Assembly: GCF_004664715.2 (NCBI RefSeq)
Contig: NC_051066.1
Coordinates: 84,159,735 to 84,223,734 of the forward strand
DNA length: 64,000 nucleotides
Origin: Peromyscus leucopus
Lineage: Eukaryota; Chordata; Mammalia; Rodentia; Cricetidae
Direction of reading: 5' to 3'
Numbering within the stretch: the stretch's first letter is position 1; every line of letters begins with the position of its first letter. The notes beneath the pieces were generated by a model, which saw only the letters and a list, made by a program, of their open reading frames with translations, did no database searches and was not told where the DNA came from. Made by a program: the position numbers and the translations under genes. Positions 55,925-64,000 of this stretch are shown here, one piece after another.

Positions 55925-57000
55925 TTATCTATTACCTGTGTTTTCATGGGTGCAACTAACTTACTTGGGTTGGAGTTCACCTTCAAGTACTTTCTGTAGG
56001 ACTGGATTTGTAGATAGGTACTGTTTAAATCCAGCTTTGTCATTAAATATCTAGTTTATGTTGATTGAAAATGTTGCTGGGTATAATAGTCTGGGCTGGC
56101 AACTGTGGTCTCTTTGTGTCTGCAAAATATCTCTCTAGGACCTTCTGGCTTTCAGAGTCTGCATTGAGAAGTCTTGTGCAATCTGATAGGTCTGCCTCTC
56201 TGTGTTATTTGGCCTTTTTCCTTTGCAGCTCTTAATATTCTTTCTTTATTCTATATGTTTAGTGTTTTGATTATTATGTGGTAAGGGGATTTTTTTTGGG
56301 TCCAGTCTAAGTCTGTTTGGTGTTTTGTAAACTTTTTGTATCTTCATAGGCATGTCTTTCTTTAGGTTGGGAATGTTTTCTTCTATGATTTTGTTGAATA
56401 CATTTTCTGTGCCTTTGAGAGGGAATTCTTCTCCTTCTATCCCTATTATTCTAAGGTTTGGTCTTTTTATGTTGTCCCAGATTTCCTGAATGTTATATGT
56501 TAAGAATTTGTTGGACTTCACATTTTCTTTGACTGATGAATCTATGTCCACTATTGTATCTTCAATGCCTGAGATCCTTTCTTCCATCTCTTGCATTCTG
56601 TAGGTTATGCTTGCCTCTGTAGTTCCCATTCATTTACCCAGGTTTTCCGTTTCCAGCGTTCCCTCAGTTTGTGTCTTCTTTAATGCCTCTATTTCAATTT
56701 CCAAGTCTTGAACTGTTTCCTTCACCTGTTTGATTGTTTTTTTTTTCTTGGCTTTCTTTAAGGAAAATATTGATTTCTCCCAATTTTTTGTTTGTCTTTT
56801 CCTCGATTTCTTTGAGGAAATTTTCCATTTCCTCTTTAAGGGCCTCTATCATCTTTGTACGATTATTTTTAAGGTTATTTTTTTCCTGCCTCATCTGCGT
56901 TGGAATGTTCAGGTCTTGCTGTTGTGGAACCACTAGGCTCTGGTGGTGCCATATTGCTTTTTATGCTGTTGAATGTATTCTTACACTGCTGTTTACCCAT
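55925..57000 (-). pseudogene. L1 ORF1, broken
   Basis: The start codon lies at 57000-56998, followed by MGKQQCKNTFNSIKSNMAPP, as in murine L1 ORF1p. The coiled-coil part (about 56694-56880, Lys/Glu/Asn-rich) and the RRM part with EIWDNIKRPNLRIIGIEGEE (about 56440-56520) follow. The C-terminal domain continues to about 55925 (ARKVLEGEL-like end). The span of about 358 codons matches the family. At least two frameshifts break it, one in the A run at about 56878-56886 and one between 56630 and 56694. The protein would bind L1 RNA as a trimer; this copy cannot. Confidence 0.88.
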
Positions 57001-57900
57001 CTGGGTTTGGAATAATTTTAGGTACAGGTATTGATTGTTGTGATGTCTTTGTTGGATAGGTCTTTTGTTCCTTGTCTGTTTCTTTTATTGTCTCTTGGCC
57101 TGAATTGCCAAGAGTTCTGGTGATTGGCTGTTGTCAGGTCAAGTAGGATTGTCTTAGCTGAGGTTTGTGGGGGTTTGGGTGCCTAGATCCACTGTCTCAT
57201 CCAGTTTTTCTGGCTGGTGTGGGTCGTGCCTGTGCCAATGGAGTCTGTTCTTCCAAACTGTACAAGTTTTGTCTGTGTCTGTTCTTCCACCTGGTGTGAA
57301 TGGCACTTGTGCCTATTTAGGGTCTGCTGGTGTTCCTGGAGAGGGCCGTTCACAGTGAGGTTTCTCTTTTTTCAATTGGTGCAAGTGGTGCTTGTGCCTC
57401 TGGGGGCGGCTGATGTTCCAGAGGATGGTGGGCCAGGGGAGGATGATGGGTTCGGTGGGTTTGGGTGGCTAAGTGGATCTTGTAGGTTACAGAGTCCAGT
57501 GGGTGGCAGTGGTGGTGCAGCGGCCTGCCTGCAGGACTCTTACCTGCTGCTGGGGCTGAGATGGGAGGGGGAGGGACATGGCATGTGCCTTGGGGCTTAG
57601 GGCCTAGAGATTGGGGCAGTTTAGCTGGGAGACCAGTCACTCACCTCTTCTTCCAGAGGTGCAAGTGGTGCCTGTGCCTCTAGGGGCTGCTATGTTGTGG
57701 AGGAGGATTGGGGGAGGATGATGGGTTCAGTGGGTTTGGGCAGTGGAGTGGATCTTGTAGGTTACAGAGTCCTATGAGTACTGGCAGTGGTAGAGCGCCT
57801 ACCCGCAGGACTCTTACCTGCTGGCCTGCTGCCGGGGCTCCTGGGACAGTTTTTTGAGAGGAAAATGAAAGACAGAAAAGAGTTGTATTTGAGTACTGTT
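57001..57900 (-). mobile_element. L1 5' UTR with tandem 280-bp units
   Basis: This is a GC-richer region upstream of ORF1. Two copies of one unit start at GGTGCAAGTGGTGC (57379 and 57659) and share GGAGGATGATGGGTTC, GTGGATCTTGTAGGTTACAG AGTC and CAGGACTCTTACCTGCTG, with a 280-bp period. The right one is cut at about 57850-57900. Shorter related pieces (CTGGTGTG..TGGCACTTGTGCC) lie at 57210-57345. Such monomers act as the L1 promoter in murid L1s. Confidence 0.8.
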
Positions 57901-58299
57901 TTTTTTTTTTTTTCTGCTCCTTTGATAAGGAGTCCATGTATCTTGTTTGTCTTCAAACTCTCATACTGTATAGTTGTCCTTGCATATTGTCATTATGAAC
58001 TCTTTCAGAGACAGACCTATAAACCCTTGGCTGATAGACAAATGTCCACCCATCTCGGCTGCCCTGTGATGTCTTTTCAGAAATCCATGTCTTTAATGCT
58101 TCTCTGGCTTCAGCACATTTCCAGTTGCTAAGACCGAGTGTCAGACCAACTTCTGCCATCAGTTTGCCTCTATCTTCTAACCAGAGAGCCCAGATTTCTC
58201 ATTCCTCTTTAGATATTTGTCAGACACTGAATGTAACAGGAAGGTGTGATGTTTAAAGGTTTAAAGTGACATGTCCTGTGTTTCCTCCTGGCTGATAGT
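57901..58299. other. Unassigned interval
   Basis: A T run (57899-57914) borders the L1. Beyond it I recognise nothing. Confidence 0.4.
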
Positions 58300-58385
58300 C
58301 ACTAGAGATGTGAACTTCAGTAATTCGCTTTATTCCCCTGGGCTCAGTTTCTTAATCTTTAAAATTGATTTTCAACTCCGCAATT
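58300..58385 (-). repeat. Possible MIR remnant, antisense
   Basis: GATGTGAACTTCAGTAATTC and GGGCTCAGTTTCTTAATCTTT AAAATTG match the antisense MIR segment around CCTCAGTTTCCTCATCTG. Confidence 0.5.
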
Positions 58386-58720
58386 ATCCAGAAAGGTGAA
58401 GGAGCATCCAGAGTCAAGTCGCAGTGTCTGTCTGAGTAAGTTCGGTACTTACTTCAGCAGCTGCCTCCCCAGACATGTTCACAGCCTTTTTCACCATGCT
58501 CTTCAGGTCGGAGAGCTTTTCCTGTGTTTCTTGTTTCAGGTTCCAAATTCTCTTACTCCAAGCCAGCCTCTACATCTCCCTCCGAGATGTGTCAGGCAGC
58601 GTCGCCAACTCTGCCCATGCCTTTCTGAACAACCAGTTGAATCAATCCCGGGATGAACATTCTCTGTGGCATGTCCACGAGCTGTTTCTGCTTCGTCTTC
58701 CATTCTGAAAAACAGAAGCA
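58386..58720. other. Unassigned exon-like, CpG-richer patch
   Basis: I count about ten CpGs in some 330 bases, against almost none nearby. On the minus strand an open run (LKQETQEKLSDLKSMVKKAV, then NMSGEAAAE; Lys/Glu-rich, helix-like) ends at a consensus donor GTAAGT (58452-58447). On the plus strand a pyrimidine tract ending TTGTTTCAG precedes an open frame to 58708. A stop (TAG) breaks the minus frame about 12 codons before the helix-like part. It could be a real exon on either strand, a pseudogene piece, or chance. I do not recognise the protein. Confidence 0.3.
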
Positions 58721-59719
58721 GTGAGCATGATACTTAGCCTCTGAAGCTATGTCTTCCATCCTACATTTTATGCCTAGGGCAGACTACTCTGCCAGGACCC
58801 AGCCCCTGCCTGCTTCTCACAGAAAGATGTTCAGCATCCTTACTGTGTATCCCCTTTGTCACTAGTTATTTACCCCCGTTTTACCTTTGGCTTGTATGGA
58901 CCAAAAGCACAATGCTTAGTTATACTCTTCTTCTAATCATGACGAAAATAAAAGGTTTGGGAAGAATATGTTCCCCAAGTGCTATGTTTTCAAGACCTGT
59001 GTTCTCCTAATGAACTCAGAACTGCAGACCGGAAGCTTCTACTTAGATATTTTCTCCTCTGCTGGAATAAGGAACCAGCAGCAGCCATCAGGCTGTGTGC
59101 TTGGTGTTACACACCGGGAACCACAGGCGTCAAGACACTGTCAGAAGTTCCTTGAATCAGAGTCATTTTGTGAATGAGGCTCTCCAAGAGGACGGGCTTA
59201 CTTCCCGCCTGGCTTTACAATGAAGAGGGTTTATATCCTGGCTCTTTCTGCCAGAGGCCTCCCCAGTCACACAGTATGATAATGAGTCTAATCTCCTGGG
59301 ATTTGGGTGTGAAGACAGACTAGCTTAGGCTGCCCTTGCTTTCCTCACCACCCCCACTCCGTGTCTCTGCAACACAGGAGAAGCAGTGTATAAATTCAGG
59401 CAGGATTCAGAAACTCCGACTGCACCTGGGGTAAAAAGCCAGCCTAGGAGAAATCTGTCCAATTATATGTTTTAAGAAATGACCTTCCTGTGGCTGGTAT
59501 TCTCAGCTTTAAAAATGCATAAATTAATGGGTAAAAATTATTTGTGGTCTTTTTACTACTACATATAATAGAATAATCTTATAGTCATCACTTTTATTGC
59601 CTAGAATTGGGCCTGCTTCATTGAAGGTACTTCCTGGAGAAATGTTAAGTTCTAAGAGTGATTAAAAACACTGTAGTCAGAGAGACCAAAAAGGGAAATA
59701 TTTACCATGAGGAGCCCTT
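58721..59719. other. Unassigned interval
   Basis: No recognisable gene or repeat. Confidence 0.4.
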
Positions 59720-59900
59720 ATAGTCTTTTTAAAATACATTTGTAATTAGCATACAAAATATCAGCTTTCATCACCGCACTTTCATACACAATTCTTTTAC
59801 TTTATTATCCTCCTCCACTTCCTGCCTTGCACCCTTCTACTCCAGTAGTCACATGTATTCTGTTTCCCTCCCTTCCTCCTCAACACCTCTATCATCTTCC
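59720..59900 (-). mobile_element. Possible L1 3' end, antisense
   Basis: ATTAGCATACAAAATATCAG, CACTTTCATACACAATTCTT and CCTCCTCCACTTCC resemble the complement of a rodent L1 terminus. Confidence 0.45.
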
Positions 59901-60007
59901 CATGGCCCACTGATTAGTTTTATCGCACCCATCTATTCTGCCATGAAGATGGTACCAGTTCTTCCCATCTCCAACATCACTTCCTTAATGAAGGCTTTGA
60001 AAATCTC

Positions 60008-60377
60008 TGTAACTGAAAGTATTCCCGTGTTAGCCCAGCACCAAGGTCCCACAGCCACTTATAAAATTCCTGTGTCCCACCTGATCCTGCAACACAGAGG
60101 CTTATATTATTTTTAAACTATGGCCATGGCAGGCTTTTTGCTAGCTAGCTCTTTCATCTTAAATTAACCCATTTCTATAAATCTATACTTTGTCACATGG
60201 CTTGTGGCTTACTGGTACTTTTACATTTTGCTTCTTCTGGTGGTGGCTAGCAGCATCTCCTCTGCTCTGTGTCTTTCGCTCTCTCTAGTTAGAATGTCCC
60301 ACCTAACCTTATTCTGTCTCACCATTGGCCAAACAGCTTTATTTATCAACCAATCAGAGCAACACATATTCACAGCA
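60008..60377 (-). mobile_element. Solo LTR, TGCTGTGGG family, antisense, older
   Basis: Complement ends: TGCTGTGAATATGTGTTGCTC (60377 down) and CAGTTACA (60008). AACACAGAGGCTTATATTAT, AAATTAACCCATTTCTATAA ATC and CATTGGCCAAACAGCTTTAT match the family. No matching flanking hexamers are seen. Confidence 0.82.
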
Positions 60378-60479
60378 TACAGAACATCACCCATCAAATC
60401 TCTTCGCTGGACCATCATGATATTCTTTTATCCATCTGTCTTCCTCCAGCATTGACTAGTTTCTTCCACCACCCCAGTT

Positions 60480-60620
60480 GTTGCTATGGTAATGTTTCTG
60501 AAATGTAAGTCTAACATTTCCTAGTCTCATCCAGCTGCAGTCCTTCAAAGGCTTCCATTTCCCACTACAGCATCCTCAGTCTTAATACTCAGGCACTTAT
60601 AGCTCCAGTTTTAGTATTTA
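60480..60620 (+). repeat. Possible L2 fragment
   Basis: TTTCTGAAATGTAAGTCTAAC, CTGCAGTCCTTCAAAGGCTT CCATTTCCCA resembles the L2 segment around CCTTCAATGGCTCCCCATT. A T/G-rich run follows at 60631-60668. Confidence 0.45.
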
Positions 60621-60668
60621 ATGTTTTTAATGGTTTTTTTTTTTTTTGTTTTTTTGGGGTTTTTTTTG

Positions 60669-61149
60669 AAAATTCTGGGTTGTGTTCCCTTAAGGAGTCT
60701 TCTGCCTCCTTTCTTTGAAGTAGCAATCGCCAGACTGCAAGCAGAGTATCTGGCCTATGAAGAATTTGCCTTTCTGTATGTTTGGTTGTATGTGCTAAGC
60801 AAACAATAGGGGTTTATAATATCAGAATTGCTTTGAAAAAAAAAAAACATACTGCCCAAACAGTGATTCTAATATTTCTTCCTAACAACATATCATGACA
60901 AGGCACAAGTGCCTTAAAAATATAAAATCTATGCTTTTTACACAGGTGGACCAGATCCCTGTTGACTCCTCCAGCTTTGTCTTCCACAGATCATCAATGT
61001 ACCCATTCCTTGCACCCCATCAAGTCTTCAAGCCTTTAATGCTTTAAGTCTTTAATACTCCATTCACTGTGACATAGATCATCCCTTATTTTACCATGCT
61101 GTTTCTTGCCTCTCATTTTTGCACAAGCTCTTTTCTCTGTTGGCACCAG
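60669..61149. other. Unassigned interval
   Basis: No recognisable feature. Confidence 0.4.
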
Positions 61150-61300
61150 CACTTATGCTATGCTAGAATCCTCTTTAAGGGTTTTACATGTTTTAACTCT
61201 TTTAGCTTTCATATTATCCTATGAGTTACCAAATGGTTAATTCTGTTATTACAAAAAATGAAACAGAGCCTCAAAAAAACATTCAGTAGTTTGTTTTCGT
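61150..61300 (+). repeat. MIR SINE
   Basis: GGGTTTTACATGTTTTAACTC, CATATTATCCTATGAGTTAC and AAAATGAAACAGAGCCTCA keep the MIR core order. Confidence 0.75.
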
Positions 61301-61524
61301 CTAGAAATTAAATGAGGATAGAGCAGGGCATAGATGTATGCACTTTACTTCTGTATTGTCTGTATTTACCACTGTTACATCTGCCTGTTCTGTGACCTCC
61401 TGGTGAACATCTGTTTATTCTTTAATACTCCATTCAAGCACCATGAAGTTTCCCCTGACATCTTCAGATAGCATTGAATATATCTTTTCTTGGACCCCAT
61501 TGACACCACAATATGCAGCTCCCT

Positions 61525-61600
61525 CTCTATTATGAGGATCAAATCTATGACCATCATATGCAAGGCAAGTGCTCTATCACTAAATTATTCCCCACAGTCT
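61525..61600 (-). repeat. ID/B4-type SINE scrap, antisense
   Basis: GGATCAAATCTATGACCATC, then GCAAGGCAAGTGCTCTATCA CTAAATTATTCCCCA, is the complement of the ID head (GCTCAGTGGTAGAGC). Confidence 0.65.
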
Positions 61601-61619
61601 TAAACTTTGCAAAGCCAAT

Positions 61620-61745
61620 ACAGGATTATTGGTCTGCCTCCTCATCCCCATGTCCATAACGATCTCACCTATGCATCTCTAGCATCTTGACTGGTGTATC
61701 ATAGATGCTCAATAAAGTCTTGTTGAGTGGAATCATATCCTTACA
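61620..61745 (+). repeat. L2 3' end
   Basis: CATCTCTAGCATCTTGACTG, GTGTATCATAGATGCTCAAT AAAGTCTTGTTGAGTGGAATC is the L2 terminus (GTGCTCAATAAATATTTGTTGAATG). Confidence 0.75.
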
Positions 61746-62487
61746 TGAATCATTTCCTCTTTTAGCCTGGGCTTTGTGAATCAGCTCTGACTCCCAGTTA
61801 TCCTCAGCATCCCTTTTCCAGAATATATTTTAGTTGTAGAGAACACTGGAGCAATCTTCACAGCAGTAGAAGAAATACTGTTTCAACACAAGTTACTTTA
61901 GCAATGTATAGGTGAACAAACACCTGAGCTGCTGAGGCCAAGTTTTTCTTAGCTTCACAGATACATAGGCATTATGAAATCCATGCCTTGTTTTACACAT
62001 GACTCTACACTTCCAAAGAAATTGCTGCCGGACTGAGTTTAAAATTCTTCTTCTAATTATCTATTGCTATAAAATAAACTGTAATAAACAGTGTTAAACC
62101 TGATTCATTTCTTTTGCCCTAAATCAGCCACAGGCCAGGCTTGGCAAGAATAACTCCTCTTAACTTACCACACATGGGGTATCAGCTAAGGAAAGGGCCA
62201 AGGGTTGGAATGTACAAGAACTCACCAGAAGTTTCTCTCCCTGTTCACTCTCTGAACTCTGCTATGGGGTCTTTTATGGGCTCTCTCTGGTGTGGTGGCC
62301 TCGGAGTTCAGGCTTCTGAAGAGGGAATTGGCTTCCTGTGAGTGACCACTGCATAATATTGAAGAAGATAAAAGTTTCATGTTACCAGCTTAGAATTTTA
62401 GAACACTATTTCTGCTGTATTCCATTGATCAAGTAAGAACTAACTTTGGCTCAGCTTCAGAAGAACAGGAGTAAAACCCTACCTCTT
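61746..62487. other. Unassigned interval
   Basis: No gene recognised. 62040-62100 (ATTATCTATTGCTATAAAAT) may be the edge of an old LTR-like repeat. Confidence 0.35.
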
Positions 62488-62602
62488 TTTTTTTTTTAAG
62501 ACAGGGTTTCTCTGTGTAACCCTGGCCATCTTGGAACTTGCTATATAGACCAAGCTTTTCTAGAACTCAGAGATTTGCCTGCATCTGCCTCCCGAGTGAA
62601 AG
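62488..62602 (-). repeat. B1 SINE, antisense, 5'-truncated
   Basis: A T run then AAGACAGGGTTTCTCTGTG to CTGCCTCCCGAGTGAA. Target duplications CCCTACCTCTT lie at 62477-62487 and 62603-62613, so truncation occurred at insertion. Confidence 0.93.
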
Positions 62603-62944
62603 CCCTACCTCTTAATAGGAAAAGTAACAATAATTTGAAATTTTTTTTGTCACAATACTCCAAACAAGTAAAGCATACATGAAAGGAGACCTTATGCAGA
62701 AATGTAGTCATGATAACTCAGATTAACAGGAGACCCAAACAGTGTAGTACATAAACCACCGAAAGGGAAAGGCAAAAGGTCCAGGGTAAGAACAACTCAA
62801 GAGCTAACTACTCCTGGAAGCTTAATGTTGGTTTGTGTAATTTTCTCATAAGTAAAGTATTTATTTAATATGTATTGTTTTTCTTTCAAAAGGTTTACAA
62901 CTGTTAATTTATTTAATCTAAAAATTAAAATTAAACTTGTGAAT

Positions 62945-63240
62945 GGACTGGGGAGATGGTAAAATGCCACTGTTCAAGGGAGAGAAACCCAAGTTAGGAC
63001 CCCCAGAATCCATATGAAGCCTTATGTGGCAGCACATGTCTGGAATCCCAGCATGTTTATAGTGAGATGGTAGCAGAGACAGGAGAATCTCTAGAAGCTG
63101 GCTATACTGATTTATACAGCAGGGAACAAGAGACCCTGTCCCATACAAGGTCCTACACCCAAGATTGTCCTCTAACCTTTACATATGTATAGAGGTACTT
63201 ACACACATGAACACATACATACATACACATAGCCCACATA
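62945..63240 (+). repeat. B3 SINE
   Basis: GACTGGGGAGATGGTAAAATG, CATGTCTGGAATCCCAGCAT, GAGACAGGAGAATCTCTAGA AGC and CCTCTAACCTTTACATATGT fit B3, with ACAT-rich sequence at the tail. Confidence 0.75.
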
Positions 63241-63279
63241 TATGCATATAAATACAGAGAGTTTTTTAAAAATGGAAAC

Positions 63280-63350
63280 TAAGAACACATGCCAGGCCAC
63301 ATAGCTAGCAAGTAGTGGATATCTAGGCTAAACTGTGCTCTTCGAAACAC
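63280..63350 (+). repeat. Possible MIR scrap
   Basis: CCAGGCCACATAGCTAGCAA GTAGTGGATATC matches the MIR segment around GGTCACACAGCTAGTAAGTGG. Confidence 0.55.
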
Positions 63351-63554
63351 TATACTCTGAAAGTCCTCCCTCAGACTCCACCCCTTGTGGCAGGGATGGG
63401 TCCAGAGCCTCATGCACAGGAAAGTGTCTGTCACTGGACTACATCCGCAGCCTCACTGGTTTTTATTTGATTTTGATTGCAGCTCCCAGCACCCTAACTA
63501 GGGTCCTGGCTTACTGGGTGGGTCCAAGGATGACAGAGGTACCATATGAGTGCC

Positions 63555-63760
63555 TGAGTCTTTCTCTCCATCCTGTCCCCATCATTTCATTTCCTACTCA
63601 GCACCTTACCTGGAGTCTGGGTGACCTATAAGAACAGGGACTGTGACTGGTTTTTTTCTTCACTTAATCTCCAGCTCCTGTCAAAGTTCCTGGAATGTTG
63701 CAGACACCTTTTAAGAAGTGATGAATTAACAAGTGGATGAATCACAAGCTCTCAACTACA
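63555..63760 (+). repeat. L2 3' end
   Basis: GACCTATAAGAACAGGGACTG TGACTGG, then CCTGGAATGTTGCAGACACC and GATGAATTAACAAGTGGATG AATC, resembles the L2 terminus. Confidence 0.55.
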
Positions 63761-64000
63761 AGGGTCTATGTAGTAGAAAAATCAAGGTCACCAGAGACAG
63801 GAAGACCCAGGTCATAGATTCAGTCCTGTGCTTTAAGAGTTTCAGCTTACATGGTAGTGACAGTCTAATGTGTACTGAACAAAAAATAGCATATGGACAG
63901 AACTACCTTCAAAGGTCTTTACCAAGATGTCTCTGTAACACTAATGCAGCCAGTATGTGTCCCCCACAGACCTCTGTCCCTCCAGCTGAACACCATGCCA

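Noticed and set aside
57217..57640. 127-codon plus and 96-codon minus open frames, Pro/Gly-rich
   Set aside because: They lie in the GC-rich L1 5' UTR monomers, not in a host gene.
1..64000. A novel multi-gene system (defence, biosynthesis or similar)
   Set aside because: No intact coding genes or operon-like organisation are visible; the content is rodent repeats and unique non-coding sequence.

Overview
This window is AT-rich, repeat-dense nuclear DNA from a rodent, most likely a cricetid (vole, hamster or deer-mouse group). The evidence is the repeat set. There are many B1, B2/B3, ID and B4-like SINEs. The younger B1 copies carry the sequence GAAAGGCGCAAAGCTACAC, which I associate with cricetid B1. 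There are Lx-type and younger rodent L1 pieces, rodent class II (betaretrovirus-like) LTRs with 6-bp target duplications, a URR1 hAT element, and an older mammalian layer of L2, MIR and MER20. I see no bacterial operons, rRNA or tRNA genes, CRISPR arrays or intact protein-coding genes. The window reads as intergenic or deep intronic DNA.

Layout. 1-2601: the 5' half of a decayed endogenous betaretrovirus-like provirus on the minus strand, with LTR, lysine-tRNA-type primer site, long GA tract, and gag fragments from the N-terminal part to nucleocapsid. 2.7-9 kb: L2-like remnants, an antisense B2/B3, a young B1, unassigned sequence, and an antisense L1 3' UTR. 9.1-10.8 kb: two L1 3' ends with an inverted ORF2 end between them, one of them interrupted by a B1 with a 13-bp target duplication. 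12.2-13.8 kb: MIR, B1 and an antisense Lx 3' UTR that contains a 116-bp repeat pair. 14-22.6 kb: mostly unique sequence with MIR, LTR-like and B4-like pieces. 23-35 kb: solo LTRs of two families, L2, B1, B2, MER20, long CT-rich microsatellites and old L1. 36-53.6 kb: Lx 3' UTR, old L1 pieces, a nested LTR, URR1, and a B2-B1 pair sharing one target duplication. 54.3-57.9 kb: a broken antisense L1 that keeps part of its 5' UTR, ORF1 and the start of ORF2. 58-64 kb: an unassigned CpG-richer, exon-like patch, one more solo LTR, and MIR/L2/B1/B3 remnants.

No genes here work together in a pathway. What the window shows is a record of insertions: target-site duplications, nesting order and recombination to solo LTRs give the relative timing of several events. 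I found no convincing new biological system. The items most worth a second look are the in-frame 84-bp duplication and damaged zinc knuckles in the ERV gag, the LTR families with SINE-like U3 modules, the B2-B1 pair, the inverted L1, the 280-bp tandem L1 5' UTR units, and the exon-like patch at 58.4-58.7 kb. Family names were assigned from memory of consensus sequences, and boundaries are approximate unless a target duplication fixes them.
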